DNA from: Talaromyces rugulosus
Taxonomy: Eukaryota; Ascomycota; Eurotiomycetes; Eurotiales; Trichocomaceae
NCBI RefSeq assembly: GCF_013368755.1
Contig: NC_049564.1
Location: 4,968,001 to 5,032,000 of the forward strand
Direction: 5' to 3'
Length of the DNA stretch: 64,000 nt
Translations under genes and position numbers: made by a program
Part shown: in pieces, positions 34,685 to 46,007 of the stretch
Position numbering within the stretch: the first letter of the stretch is position 1
Layout: every line of letters begins with the position of its first letter
The notes under the pieces: model-generated
The model's input: only the letters and a program-made list of their open reading frames with translations
Database searches by the model: none
What the model was told of the DNA's origin: nothing

Positions 34685-36325
34685 TCATAATTCTTCATCA
34701 TCATGCACATCTGATAAGAGATGTTCAGACTTTTCAGCATCCAAAGCATTAACTGCTTGGCTGATCTCGCGCTCCCAAACCAAGACAGTTCCGGCACGAG
34801 CGGTACTCAGAAAACTAATTTCAACAGCATCGCCATATTGTTCGGGCTCAAGTCGATGGTGGGGAATAGCAGCCGGGGTAGTACCCGCAGAAAAGTTCCC
34901 GCTCGCATTGCTATCGCGGGAAAAGCGACGGTCGTAGATAGAGGAGTTGATTTGGTTGTTCTTGATAAGATTATCGGTGACTGCCGGTGGCCAGTCCGAC
35001 TTTCTCGTGGCAGAGGAAGTACTAGGGGCGAGGCTGCTGACGCTGTCAGAGAGACGGAGGTCGTCGATATTGGTAGAGCCGAATGAGAAACGCTTAGAGT
35101 CGTTGGCTGGCGAGCTGCTCGACGACAAGGCAGCAAGTGGATCGTGATGGGCGGTGGCATCGGCAAGACGGCCAGCAACGCCACAGACAATACCTGTGGC
35201 TTCGATTGGCACGTCCCGAAGGTCCAGGGTGATGGGGATAAGGATGTCTTCCTTGGAGCCGAGGAGAACGCTTCGCTCGTCGTCGGATGATTCGTAGCTA
35301 GGGTCGAGTGTGAAGCGTGGCAATAGTCGCTTTTCTAGGAGCAAAGACGCGGCCGGGTCGGCTGGAGTCAGAGTCAGAGACAGAAAACGGGGGTGGTCGA
35401 CCAGCAGAGCAGTGGTGAGAGCAGTACGAAGAATGGCGGCAGACGACTCGGTGGCTCCGTCGCGGTGGTGGGCGCAGCACTGCACCAGACGAATACTCTG
35501 GTCCACGCGAGGGATGATCTTGCTCTTGCGCAGATAGTCGAATGTGCGTGTTTGGAGCTCGTTCACTGTAGATGGAGGGGGTGTTGATGGTGGCGGAGAG
35601 TGGGTTGGCGACTGGACTGTCGGCGGTATTCGGGGAGACTGCAAGTTGTTTACAAACTGGTCTGAATCTGTTTCAAAAGTGAAGCCTTGCTTGGTGAGTG
35701 TATGGACGACCTCGTCTTTGGACCGGAGGGGGACTAAGATATAGTCGGAAAAGTAGGTCGAGATGAAGAAGATGGATCTGCTTGAGTTAGCATGGGAGAT
35801 GGAAGATGTACAAGAGAGGAAAGACGTACATTCCAGCCAAGGCCAGAGGGCCGGTCAGCTCCAGGACGCGGCGGCCAGCATCCAAGCCTTGTCCCTCGAC
35901 TTGCATGGCAATGTAGTCGTCCTTGCTGACGGACACAGTCTTGTCGGCGGCGGCCAGCTTGTTCAGCTTGGAGGCCAGCGGCAGGAAGAAGCGTTCGGCC
36001 AGCTGGCGCGAGCACACGACCGAGACTTCAACCGGGGTCAGCGAGAGATTGACAAAGCCGAGACTAAAGGGAGTCTGGCTGGCGTGGTCGGCATCTTCAT
36101 CTTCATCCTCATCCTCGGACTCGTTGATGGCCGGGATGTCACAGAAGAGAAGGCGCAGTAATGGCTGGACAAAGAACGGATACAAGTCCAGGGGAATGTG
36201 TACCAGAGCCAGGCCAGAGTCCTAAGAGGTGTTATTTAGCAGACATTCTCAATTCCGATGGGGGCGAGGATTAGACTGACGGTGATTTGGACCGTGGCTG
36301 AGATAAGGGAAATTGACTGCTCCAT
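34685..36325 (-). CDS. CASTOR/GATSL-like ACT-domain protein (putative amino acid sensor)
   Basis: Exons 36325-36281, 36221-35830 and 35777-34685 encode 509 residues. The first 190 residues match the animal CASTOR arginine-sensor layout: a LALVHIPL first strand, TPFSLGFVNLSLTPVEVSVVC and LALAGISIFFISTYFSDYILVP. The last resembles the ACT strand that reads LSTYQTDFILV in CASTOR1. A long disordered segment rich in Pro, Ser and Thr (about residues 215-245) separates it from a second ACT-like half with IPITLDLRDVPIEATGIVCGVAG. In animals CASTOR1 binds arginine and regulates TORC1 through GATOR2. Ligand and pathway in fungi are not known to me, so the sensor role is inference. Confidence 0.8.
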
Positions 36326-37742
36326 GGTGATCAATGGAGATGGAGATCGGACAGAGCAAGTGTGAGGAGCCAGGCATGAATGAGACAACGTATATATAAT
36401 AATTATATAACAATTATATATAAGTAAAGGTTAATATAGAGAGTGTGTGTGAAAGAGCCGGATCCGGAGATCAAAGCGGATGGATATGCACGATGTCGTG
36501 GCGTTCTCAGGCGGACACAGCGAGCCGACTGGTTGGAATGCAAACAGAGCTAACCAGCTGAGAATATGAAATATAAATTATTGAGAGAGTGCGTCAGTGA
36601 TGCTGCTGGATGGTGTTCTGAGCGTCTGCGAAGGCGCAATGCTGGAGAGCCACAAAGCATGAGTCATTGGCCCGGGGAGCGCTCCTTACGACATGGCGGC
36701 CGGCGATGGCCTCAGACAGGGACAGTGGAGCGGGGGGAAAAGAAGATGAAGCAGCGACAAGTGCAGCTAGTGGTGTGTTTGCGCACAAGAATGTTGTGAT
36801 CTGGTGAAGAAGCTGTTCGATGGCGTCAGCGAGAAAGAGGGCAATAATCGTTCGCCTTATCGCCAGTGGCCCCACTGTATGGAGTGCTCGTTCCCTTTTG
36901 TTACTGACTTTCTGCCCTTTTTCACTATTTTTTTTTATATGTTGCTGGCTTGTTGGTTTCCGGGTAATTTGTTGGATAAACAAATAAAAAATTTTCCAAG
37001 AAAAAATCAAGTATAGACGATGCGCGATGGGATGGAGGAAAAATTTCTTCGTGAAGCCCCCCACTTGGCCCTCTCTCTATCAGTAGATTCTGCTATAGAT
37101 AGTCGATACTGACACAACCGCCTGACAAAGGAGTTTATATATAGCGGTCGACTGTTAGTACGTCAGTGCTTTCTTACTGCGAGGATAACCGAGAAGTCGT
37201 ATTCCTGCTGTTAACAGCTACATGTACATCGATTAGGGCAAGTATTAAACGGCGGCCACGGCGCTTGACAAGCCCATAATACCCTTGAGAACCAAGGCTA
37301 TACGTCGTCGTCATTATTACATGCTAATGTGGTATTATATGCATCTTATTGGAACAACTTTAAAGCAGTCTGCTTCAGACGTTCCTGGCGTCCTTATTAT
37401 TGCCATTATTGTCGCTATCAGGGATTAAGCTGTGGGGAGCCGATCATGCAGGCCCTGGAGATAACAGCGCATTGAGCAATAGCAGCAAGACGCGTACGTT
37501 AATTAACTCATTTAAATGCGCTGTTCTTTGTTGTTTAGCGGATATCGCGCCTCGCTGTTAATCAAATTTTTTTTTCTCTCTGTGCGTGGTACGGTAGTAT
37601 TCGCATTCGCTGCTTATCGAGATAGGGCAAACCCGGACGACAACCGCCCTCCGATCCAGTCCTATCGCAGTCTCTAAGCAACTAATTAGGATTTGCGTAT
37701 AAGATCCAGGGGAATTCCATGTCTGTTCCAATAATTATCTAT

Positions 37743-37775
<33 letters not shown>

Positions 37776-38358
37776 TCAGTTCGTCAGTGCAGCCAATCGG
37801 CTATCGCAGGCCTATTCCGGCGATTTGTTTCCCGATTAGGAAAAAGGACGAGGGGACAGTCTGCTTGGTGATTGGCATACATGGTACACCAATCATATAA
37901 TAATAGCAATATAGCACATCATTCACTTCGGTCGACATCAATGTGTACTCCGTAGCACCAGTGAAGTAAATAATCAACAGTAAACAGCCCGCGCTACCGC
38001 TGCACCACCCTACAGAACCCCATGGGGGATGACCACTTACCATGGCTAGTCATGCATCTCACAGTTTCGACTCAGGCTCCTTTCAGCTCCTTGCAGCTGA
38101 AGCGCTTGGGCCTGTGCAGTCAGAATTTAGAAGACTGAATCAGCTAGTTAGTTATTACGTAGGCCATCCCTGATGTAATCAATCAATCCATCCATTAATG
38201 GTACATACGCTCGTCCTTGGTATTTTCAAATGTTGACTTTGCAGATATCCCGTTAAAAAGTAGATACTAGTGACCAAGACCGATACATAAATGAAAAATT
38301 TTTATACAAGACTGACAACGCCGGAAATGCAAGGGGCAATGTAGATACCACTCCATAC
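36326..38358. other. 2 kb gene-free region upstream of CASTOR-like gene
   Basis: No supportable gene. Features seen are an AT-rich block with inverted ATATAATTAT-type repeats at 36392-36425, a GT run near 36445, a triplet microsatellite at 37743-37775 and one TACTCCGTA motif at 37946-37954. The sequence at 37440-37540, with TTAATTAA and ATTTAAAT, does not code. Confidence 0.45.
37743..37775. repeat. Trinucleotide microsatellite (CTA)n
   Basis: About eleven uninterrupted CTA units, the longest simple repeat in the window. Confidence 0.9.
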
Positions 38359-40273
38359 TCAGTCCTCATCATCCACTCTCGCGCGCTTCGAGCCCCGGCC
38401 GCCATCGGCTTCTCGATCAGCTTCCTGGATGCCATATCGCTTTTGCCCAGCGCTGGGTCCACCGCTGGTCACGTCAGCAATCATACTGTCGATGCCGAAT
38501 GGATCCGCTGTGTCTTTTTCAAACTCTACCGGTCCGTTACGAGCCTGAGAAGAAAAGTCCTAGTCAGCATATAGGTGTACAATAGAAAGCAAGTAGCTAG
38601 CTAGTAATGGTAATGAGCCATGCTTACCTCTGCGTCGGCCGCACCCCGGAATCCTTCCTTGGCTCGACCAAGAACCTCAAAGCGACCAGTTTTCTCGATT
38701 CGGTTCATTTCGCCCGTAGCCGCTTCCTCTGTTTCTTCATCGTCGCCCTGCGCGCGTGGTCGGTAAATGTTGTTTATCGCTTCTTGCGCGGCAAACAGCG
38801 GCTTGTCGTATGGATTGTCCTCGTTGAAGCCCGTGGCCATGCCGCCACTCTGGTTGAACAAGCGCGAATCATACATCGACTCGCTGCTCTGCGTAGGCTT
38901 GGCTAGTCCGAGCGCGACCTTTTCGGAAATATCACGGTTCTGCTCACGAGCCATCATCTGGATGCGTCGCTCTGTGCCCATGCGTGACTGCCGCAGCTGC
39001 CGCTCAGCCTCTTGTCGGCGTTCTCGGCGAGCGTCTTCTCGCTCTCGGACCGCCGCGCCTTCGTCATCGCTAGGCGTTGCTGAACGTGATGAATATGGAG
39101 ATGGACTACGGCTACCACTGACAGACCGAGCCCGGGACTCGCGCCGGCTGGAGCCCGCCACAGACCGCTGCTCGCGAGCCTTTTGGGCCAGCTGTCGGAG
39201 GTGGTCTTCCTTTTGGGCCTTCTCCTTCTCCGCTAGCTTTTGTTGCATCTGTGCTCGCTGCTGCACTTCTTCTCTGGCATGTCGGTCCGCTGTGAATAGG
39301 GCCTCGGCGAACTGTGCGAATTTGTCGTTAATGGTGACATCTTGTAGACCGCGCCCGTCGGCTGCCAAACGCTTGTCAAGTGGCACTGTGTATCCCTTCG
39401 GGTTCTTCCAGTTGGAAATGGGTGGTGGGATCTTCCAAGCTTCCTGGTCCTCGGCAGTCAACTTTCGTGGCGGGGAATGCATCACTGGCGGCGGCGGCGA
39501 CGGCGGTCCTCGAGGAATCTTCTTGTGTTTGAACTTGGGAGGCTCCATAGGATCTTGTTGTCGCTCCATAATTTTGACAATTCGATCATTCTTCTTGCTC
39601 GTGTCGCCCATTTGGTTGGCGGGCGTGTATCGCACAAACGTAGGATCCGATCTTTGGCCGCCTCGCACGTTTTTGGGTTTTTGAGCAGCCACAGCCCCAG
39701 ATACCAGCTTGGCCAGTGCATCTTTAGTCTTTTCCATCTGTTCCGCGACTTCTTCTCCTGACGGTCGGTCCAGCGAGATCTCGCCCATGTCGACCCGCTG
39801 TCGCAGCGGGATGAGGTCTTTGAAGGAGGTATGCACAACGCGGTTGTCGGCATGACCGCGTCGCGCGATCGCATCGTATTTCACTTTTCCTTCCGAGTCA
39901 ACCTGCACGGCGAGTGCGTTGGATGTAGATTGGGAGCCTTTGCGGCCCATGTCGAGGGGGTACTGAGCGACGAGAATCTCGGGGAACGCTCCTCCATCGC
40001 CAAAGTCTTCTGGCGCCCGCGGTCGCCATCCCGCTCGGTTGCCATACGGAGGAGGTCCAGCTTTCTATAGTTCAGTTAGTACATTTGATACATATAGTTA
40101 TATACGTTTATGCATTCGACGCGTACCCGTAAGACAACCTGCGTCTCGTCAAGGGCGCCTGCGCCGACCACACGAGGCCCGCGTGGCTGGGCGTGGGCGG
40201 GCAGCTCTTCATCCTCGCCCGTATATTTGGGCTTGGGAAGCGACTTGAACAGACCTGACGCGACAGATGCCAT
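38359..40273 (-). CDS. prp45: SNW/SKIP-domain splicing factor (Prp45/SNW1)
   Basis: Exons 40273-40127, 40064-38628 and 38544-38359 encode 589 residues. The SNW domain is unmistakable: YDAIARRG, SFKDLIPLR, RYTPANQ, PPRKLTAEDQEAWKIPPPISNWKN-type sequence and GRGLQDVTIND. A long charged helix rich in Glu, Lys, Arg and Gln follows, then GLAKP and the C-terminal NGPVEFEKDTADPFGID motif. The last exon, which carries that motif, would be lost if the frame were read through the intron to an early stop at 38601. Prp45/SKIP is a nuclear component of the NineTeen-related complex in the activated spliceosome. Start codon and both introns agree with the conserved N-terminus (GLFKSLPKPKY). Confidence 0.95.
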
Positions 40274-40804
40274 TGTCGATATGCGTTTTGTCGCGGTGTG
40301 GGATGTCGAAATGGGGACTTGAGTCGTGGAAAAGATTAACTCTGAAAGAAGTCGGATGGCAAGCACGGCGGCTGTGGTCGGTGGGGCGCGCCGTATTTCT
40401 AACAGTCTACTATTTCTATGGGTTTCGTAAATTGTACACAGCAAACAGCAGTCTTGGAAATTTAGTGGGCGATTTTCGTTTATTTTTTCTATTTTTACTT
40501 CTTTTTCACCTCATGCCCATTTGTCGTGGACTTGCAAATGGTTTAAGGTATTTGAGGATGGGTCATGTGACTTTAAATTCAACTAGGCAAGCGGTGAATT
40601 TATGCCCGTTTTTACGGGGCGGTGAGAGTCCAATGTAAGGGTGTATTCTGTGCTGCTTCTATTTCTTTTCTTCCTCAACCTCGTCACTTTTTTTTTATCT
40701 AGTCAAAAAAAAAAAAAAACCTCCTATAGACAGAGGGATTTTCAAACTAGCTTATCGATGAAATAGCGTGACTATTTGTCACCATTTTGCGGGCATTGAT
40801 AGCT
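40274..40804. other. Intergenic region upstream of prp45
   Basis: About 530 bases with the prp45 promoter and the 3' end of the next gene. Runs of T (40690) and A (40707-40720) are present. I see no gene. Confidence 0.45.
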
Positions 40805-42160
40805 CTACCAGCCCCCAACCGGACTTTGAGTATCAACAAAACTGGTCTGAGTATCAGCTTTCCAGGTCTGAGTGTTGCTGATACTCTCCTCTTGAGCTCG
40901 CTGGAAGAAAGGGTTCCCTTGTTCGTCCTGCTGCCACTCCCCAGGCTGGCAATTCTCAAGAATTTCTTGTGTGCTTTTTAAAGATACTGAATTATCAGCC
41001 TCGCACACGCAAAATTCAACAATTGCATTAGCGCCCTTGCCCTTGACTCTCGGTTTCTTCAAGCCCTTTGGGTTTCCTTGCTGCTTATTTTCTTGCTTTT
41101 TGTCTTTCTTGCTTACTGCCTGCCCTTTTCGGGTATTGACGGAGTTGTTCTTTTCACTGTCATTCTCAGTGTTCGTATCTGGCCAGGCACCAGGCACTTG
41201 CTGCATGCTGTCGTTTTCTTCGCTGTTATTTTCTTCAGTACATTTGTCTCCAGGACTTGCATCCCATGGTTCCCAAGTACCGGTGTTGTGCTCTACTTTT
41301 TCATCGTCGTTCGTATCGTTAGGCTCTAATTCCCAACCGCCCTGATATAGCCAGTCGTTTGCATCTGCAGGCGCCCATTCGCTCTCATTTGAATTCCCAG
41401 AGTCGCCCTTATTTTCTGGGGTTTCCCAATCGGAAGTTGTATTGTTATCTCCAGACTTGTTGCCCTGACGCTTTTCACTTTTTGTATTGGATGATACCCT
41501 TTTGTTTCCACTCCCTTTGTCATTCTGCTTGCCACCATTCCTTCCTCCCTTTTTGTCCTGAAAGGTTTGAGGACGATTAGACTTGGAGTTCTCGTTACTT
41601 GCAATTGTCTTTGCGTCGTCCTTTTCGACATAAAGATCATGAATAGTCCAGTCCCCAGATGGTTTGTCTTTTTCCCAACTGTTCCATGATGGCACACCGG
41701 CGGCGTCGGCTTTCTTTTGAGTGACATCTCCACCGGTCTTCTTCTCAGATTTGATCGTGGCTGATGGCCTAGCACTAGCAATTCTCTTGCTATTTGTCTT
41801 TGCATTTTCAGTCTTTATGGCAATCTCCCCAACCCCCTCCTGACCAGTTGCAGTTCTGTTTGGGGTGGTAAGAACAGGACGCGGTATTGAAGCTCTAGGA
41901 AAGCCACCCTTTATACTTGTTAGACCCAGCTAAACAGAAAAGACGAAAAAGAAAAAGAAAAAGACCAAAAAAGAAAAAAGAAAAAAGAAAAAGAGGAGAG
42001 ATGGGTCCAGTCGCACCTGGAAACGAACAACCTGATCCCCGCGCATAATCTGCCTGCTAACCACCCTGCCTCCAGCGCGCTTTCGCACATAGCGCCATTG
42101 AGGCTCAGGTGCACCGCTGTCGAGGGGGTGTTTTTTTGATGAAGGAAAGTAGAAACACAT
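40805..42160 (-). CDS. Uncharacterised Asn/Asp/Trp-rich disordered protein
   Basis: Probable exons 42160-42017 and 41929-40805 encode 422 residues. I do not recognise a family. The N-terminal 48 residues are basic (RYVRKRAGGRVVSRQ). The middle is low complexity, rich in Asn, Lys, Asp, Glu and Gly, with about twelve Trp residues at intervals in short acidic contexts (WNSWEKD, GDWTIHDLY, SDWETPE, SEWAPAD, DWLYQGGWELE, GTWEPWDASPGD). A basic stretch (LKKPRVKGKG) precedes a more ordered tail ending SPVGGW. Open frame length, a well-formed intron and absence of stops over 1.1 kb argue for a real gene. The start is the first ATG that splices cleanly; an upstream start is possible. Confidence 0.6.
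41930..42016 (-). other. Pyrimidine-loaded intron
   Basis: An 87-base intron of the uncharacterised gene. Almost its whole length on the minus strand is T/C, with repeated CTTTTT units up to TTTAG. Donor is GTGCGA. Confidence 0.55.
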
Positions 42161-42777
42161 TATCTGAGCTGGTTGTGGCCAGTGCTCTGTGTTCTTTCTT
42201 CTGTTCAACCTCAACTGTGATGCTTTGGGTGTTCTCAGAACTGCACGCTGGCAAAGAGGAGAGAGAGGGGAGGAGAGAGGGTGTTCACATGGCGAGTCAG
42301 CTTCTGAAAGAAAGAAGTGAGTGAGCCCCGTAGACAAAAGTCGTCGTCAAACCCCCACTGACACAAATACTCCTTTGACTGTGAAGAAACATGATTATTC
42401 AGTGCATTTGTAACTGTTCACTTAAGTAAATAGGCTTCTACATAGGGGTATAATAATACCCCTGAGCGGTGCTTTTTATACTACCGCCATTTTGATAGTA
42501 CTACCTCAACCGACCCAGACTAGCAATTATCATCTTTACTGTTACATTGTAGAAATTCTATTGTCTTTATGGTTTGAAGGCAGTTCAAATGTTCTTGATT
42601 GATTTCTTATCTATGGGAACATCATGTAGTTTTGAGAGTTGCTATATACAAAGAATTCACAACAAGAGATGCAAAGATGAGATGCTCATGGACTAAATGC
42701 CGCTAAATGTTCACTAAAAGTACAGATGAAATAAATACCCCTGACTGAGCTACATGTGTATTAATATATACCAGTTT
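42161..42777. other. Intergenic region upstream of Asn/Trp-rich gene
   Basis: About 600 bases; promoter of the minus-strand gene to the left and 3' flank of the DnaJ gene. A GAGAGAGGGGAGGAGAGAGGG purine tract lies near 42260. I see no gene. Confidence 0.4.
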
Positions 42778-45241
42778 TTAAAGATCAACCAAGTCTTCCC
42801 TCCTCGGACATAATAAATCTTGTCCGTCGTTGACTTCGGCGTAGTGCCGCTGATTGCCAAAAGTATACCATATTTTTAATGTCTTTGGTAACAATGGAGC
42901 TGGGTCATAGAACCCTGTTAGTTGGAACTGTCACTTTTATATTAGCAATCTGAACACATCGTACCCACAAGGGAAAGAATCTCACCCGAATAGTGTTTTT
43001 CGATATCACGAGCTGACGCTTCTCGACCAATGCAGCCACAGGGATGGTCACGTCGACGACTCTCTGCTCGTCAGAATCGCCACCCTTGTTCTTCTTCGTC
43101 GTCGTCGACTTCTTCAAAGGCATGTATCCATATTCAGCTTTCTCAATGAAGAGCCCCCCATCCACACGCTCACGGTCCTGTCTCCGCTGGACGAACTCGG
43201 CCATCATCTCAATCTGCTGTGCGCTTTCGGCTCGGTGCGCTGGAACTTTGGCGTTGAGGCGTCTACGTCTGCGCTTCAAAGCATCGTATCGTCGCCGCCT
43301 TTCGCGCGGTCGGACAACGGTGAATTCAATGCCGACATATGTGAGCCAGGGCACCATGACAGCCCAAAAGGAAAGATGGGCGTCGGCTAGGTCAATAGGG
43401 CAGATAACAATAGGCACTTTTATAGTCTGCCCCAGACGGCGCCAGGAAAGCGACATTGTGAGGCCACGCTCGTCACGCAGCCCAATAGCCAGCCCGAGGC
43501 TGGAAAACGAACTGACTTTTCGATGGGCAGTGACATTCCATCCCATCCCAGTAAACCCCAAAATTGCTTCTGCTTCCACGCGAACGCCCCGGAAACTCTT
43601 TGGTATTGCGGTAGGATGGTAACCATCCAGATTCCATTCTGAGAGCGGCGGGTCTTCAAGTTTTTCGCCGAAAACTGTGCGGCCATAGCTCAATGACAAA
43701 CTGCCCCCAAGTGGAGAAGCATTCGCTTCGCATTGCCATGATTCTCTTTTGGTTGAAGGCTGCGGCATATCGAGTTGTTTTGCCTCGGCAGGAGTCATTA
43801 TCTCCGGGACACAGACATATTTCATGTTTAGTGAGCTAGGCTGTGCGGGCACCATGGAAATTTGTGACGAGTCGACAAATAAAGCAAATAGCGACGTAAG
43901 CATGGTTTGGATAGAATGTGGCCAAAGAATCGTTCCAGTTGAGAACGCCATGGAACCGAAACTGTTGGTCCCAAGAGCGCGAGAAATATTTAGACCTAGA
44001 GTCGGCATACTTTGCTGGGGGTGAGTCACGGTAGCTGAGGCGGAGATGTTGACTTGTCTGGCGAATGGGAAAGGCGATACTGCTTTCGATACATGTACGC
44101 TCAAGGCCTGGTATGGGAAGATGTGGACCTGGCCACCAACGGTAGCATTCTCTAACCACAACCATGACTCCGACTTGGGGCCTGCTCGTAACCCTATATT
44201 GGAAAACGTATGGCTAATGCTGGCGCCCAAGTTGAAGACTGCTGGCGTGATAACAGGCCGGCCGCGAACCTGGGTAAAGATGGAATATTAATAGGCATCC
44301 ATAGTAAACCCATCGATGTTCTTACCTTGGTGATCTTTTCGACGCCATTGTCCATGTATCTCACCTTTTTTTCAGAGCTCTGTACAATGCCATTGATTCC
44401 TGCATTGAATGTCACTTCGGGGGAAGAAGAGTCTGGCTCTGTTCGGTTCTTTTTGCCCTGGTCTGATTCTTCATTACTAGCTTCAAGGTCATCACTGCCC
44501 GATGACCAGAGGCTAAAAATGTCGGGCAGTGGAGCGGTAAAGGCGTACGAGACACCGGCTCGGTTCGGGCGTACGATAGGCACACTAAGGTAGACTTCGC
44601 CCTCCTCGTCGCCGGGAGACACCATAGAGGACGCATCAAGACCGATTGTAATAGAGCCCTGTCTCACTTTGTTAGAATACTTGTTTGATATAACTTGCCA
44701 AGCCACGAAGAAGCCAAAGCGCGAAACTCGGAAGCGAACATACCCTAGCGCTAACCAGTTCATTGATCATTTTCCTTTCTTTTGCCTTCATTTTCTTGAT
44801 AAACCACTGCTTGAACTCCTCTGGAGCCATGGCTCTGTGCCCAAGCTGCTTGTTGCTGTCATCGCGCTCCGTCCTCCTTGACATGAGACCTTGCGAACCC
44901 CATTCTCGGTGGACCGCGGCCGCGCCTTCTAAATCGTACACGATTCGCTTCTTCGGGTCGCTCAGCACCTCGTAGGCTTCTTGGACACGCTCAAACTGCG
45001 CCTTGGCTGCCTCGACCAGATGCGCCGGTTGCTTGTCCGGGTGGAAGCTCAGCGTCAGGTTGTGGTAGGCAGAACGGAGCTGGCTGTCGGCAGGAGGCGG
45101 GTTTCGCGAGACGCCTAGCACGCTGTAATAATCGATTTCGTCCGGGTAGTCAAAGTCCATCTCAAAGTCGTTGTCGTCTTCATCTATCCAGTCGTGGCCT
45201 CCAGCGCCGTAGGCGTCGCGATTTGGTTGTTGCGATGCCAT
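42778..45241 (-). CDS. J-domain protein, DNAJC11-like (DUF3395), with apparent one-base lesion at last splice junction
   Basis: Exons 45241-44744, 44658-44326 and 44269-42986 are secure. The J domain occupies about residues 37-105 with YYSVLGVSRN and the HPD triad in SFHPDKQ. A beta-barrel-like middle and a C-terminal DUF3395 region follow, as in DNAJC11, a mitochondrial outer-membrane J protein linked to the MICOS/SAM complexes. The conserved family ending (GFYDP, then a YTF strand) is encoded at 42914-42778 after a good acceptor. Splicing from the donor at 42985 shifts the frame by one base, however. Reading through instead stops at 42905 after 27 unrelated residues. One more G at either edge would restore a 750-residue protein. 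See findings. Confidence 0.85.
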
Positions 45242-46007
45242 CCCCGCACGATGTGATTGTCAACACGTTTTAGCAGCATTCAGTCCTTGTTGCTAGGATG
45301 GTAGTCGTTATCTCTTCATTGTCGAAATCAAATACAATTTCGAGCACAGAAGTATAGAGACATATGTGTATATATGCATGCTTGACAAGCAGGGATGCTG
45401 TCCAAGACTCCACGTCGGTTTCTTCAGAGAGCTTCTCGCCGATAAGATTTGGAGCGAAGCTGTTTTGGGATAGTATCCAGGCTAGTCCTGTTTAGGAATT
45501 ATTCAACACCACCCTACAGCTCTTGAAAACAATAATATTAATAATACTTCGTAAAATTTGAACAGGAGAGAAGCGAATTATTCTTTCTATTCATTACATC
45601 ATCATAAAATATTCCAACGTCGTCGCTGCTCAACGCCACCCACAAATGCCTAAGGTAATACATCCCGCAATAACAATTATCACAAAGTAACCACCACCCA
45701 AACACGAAACTTTTGTTGCTCCAGAATTGTGAATAAACATTCTAGAGATATGGACTTTCTCGTCGTCAATAGTCCCCCCTGCCATGCGCCTACTGATAAT
45801 AATACAACCATCCATCAAACTGCTTCAATAGCTGTGAATAGACGGGCTCGTGATCTTCGATGGTACGCACTGAACTGGATGCGTGCTCTTCCAGTTCTCA
45901 CGCAAATTATTGAAAATACCAAAACTCCCGAAAGATGGGTACCAAGCTTTTTTATGTAGAAACAGAAATGTTGTCGGTCATAGCTCGTTGTTTCAGTCGA
46001 TTCCGTC
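45242..46007. other. Intergenic region upstream of DnaJ gene
   Basis: About 770 bases between the DnaJ start and the end of the Zn2Cys6 gene, both on the minus strand. Bases 45525-45610 are AT rich. I see no convincing gene. Confidence 0.45.

Noticed and set aside
38767..39684. 305-codon plus-strand open frame opposite prp45
   Set aside because: Cys/Ser/Arg-rich antisense translation of a low-complexity Glu/Arg/Gln region; not a gene.
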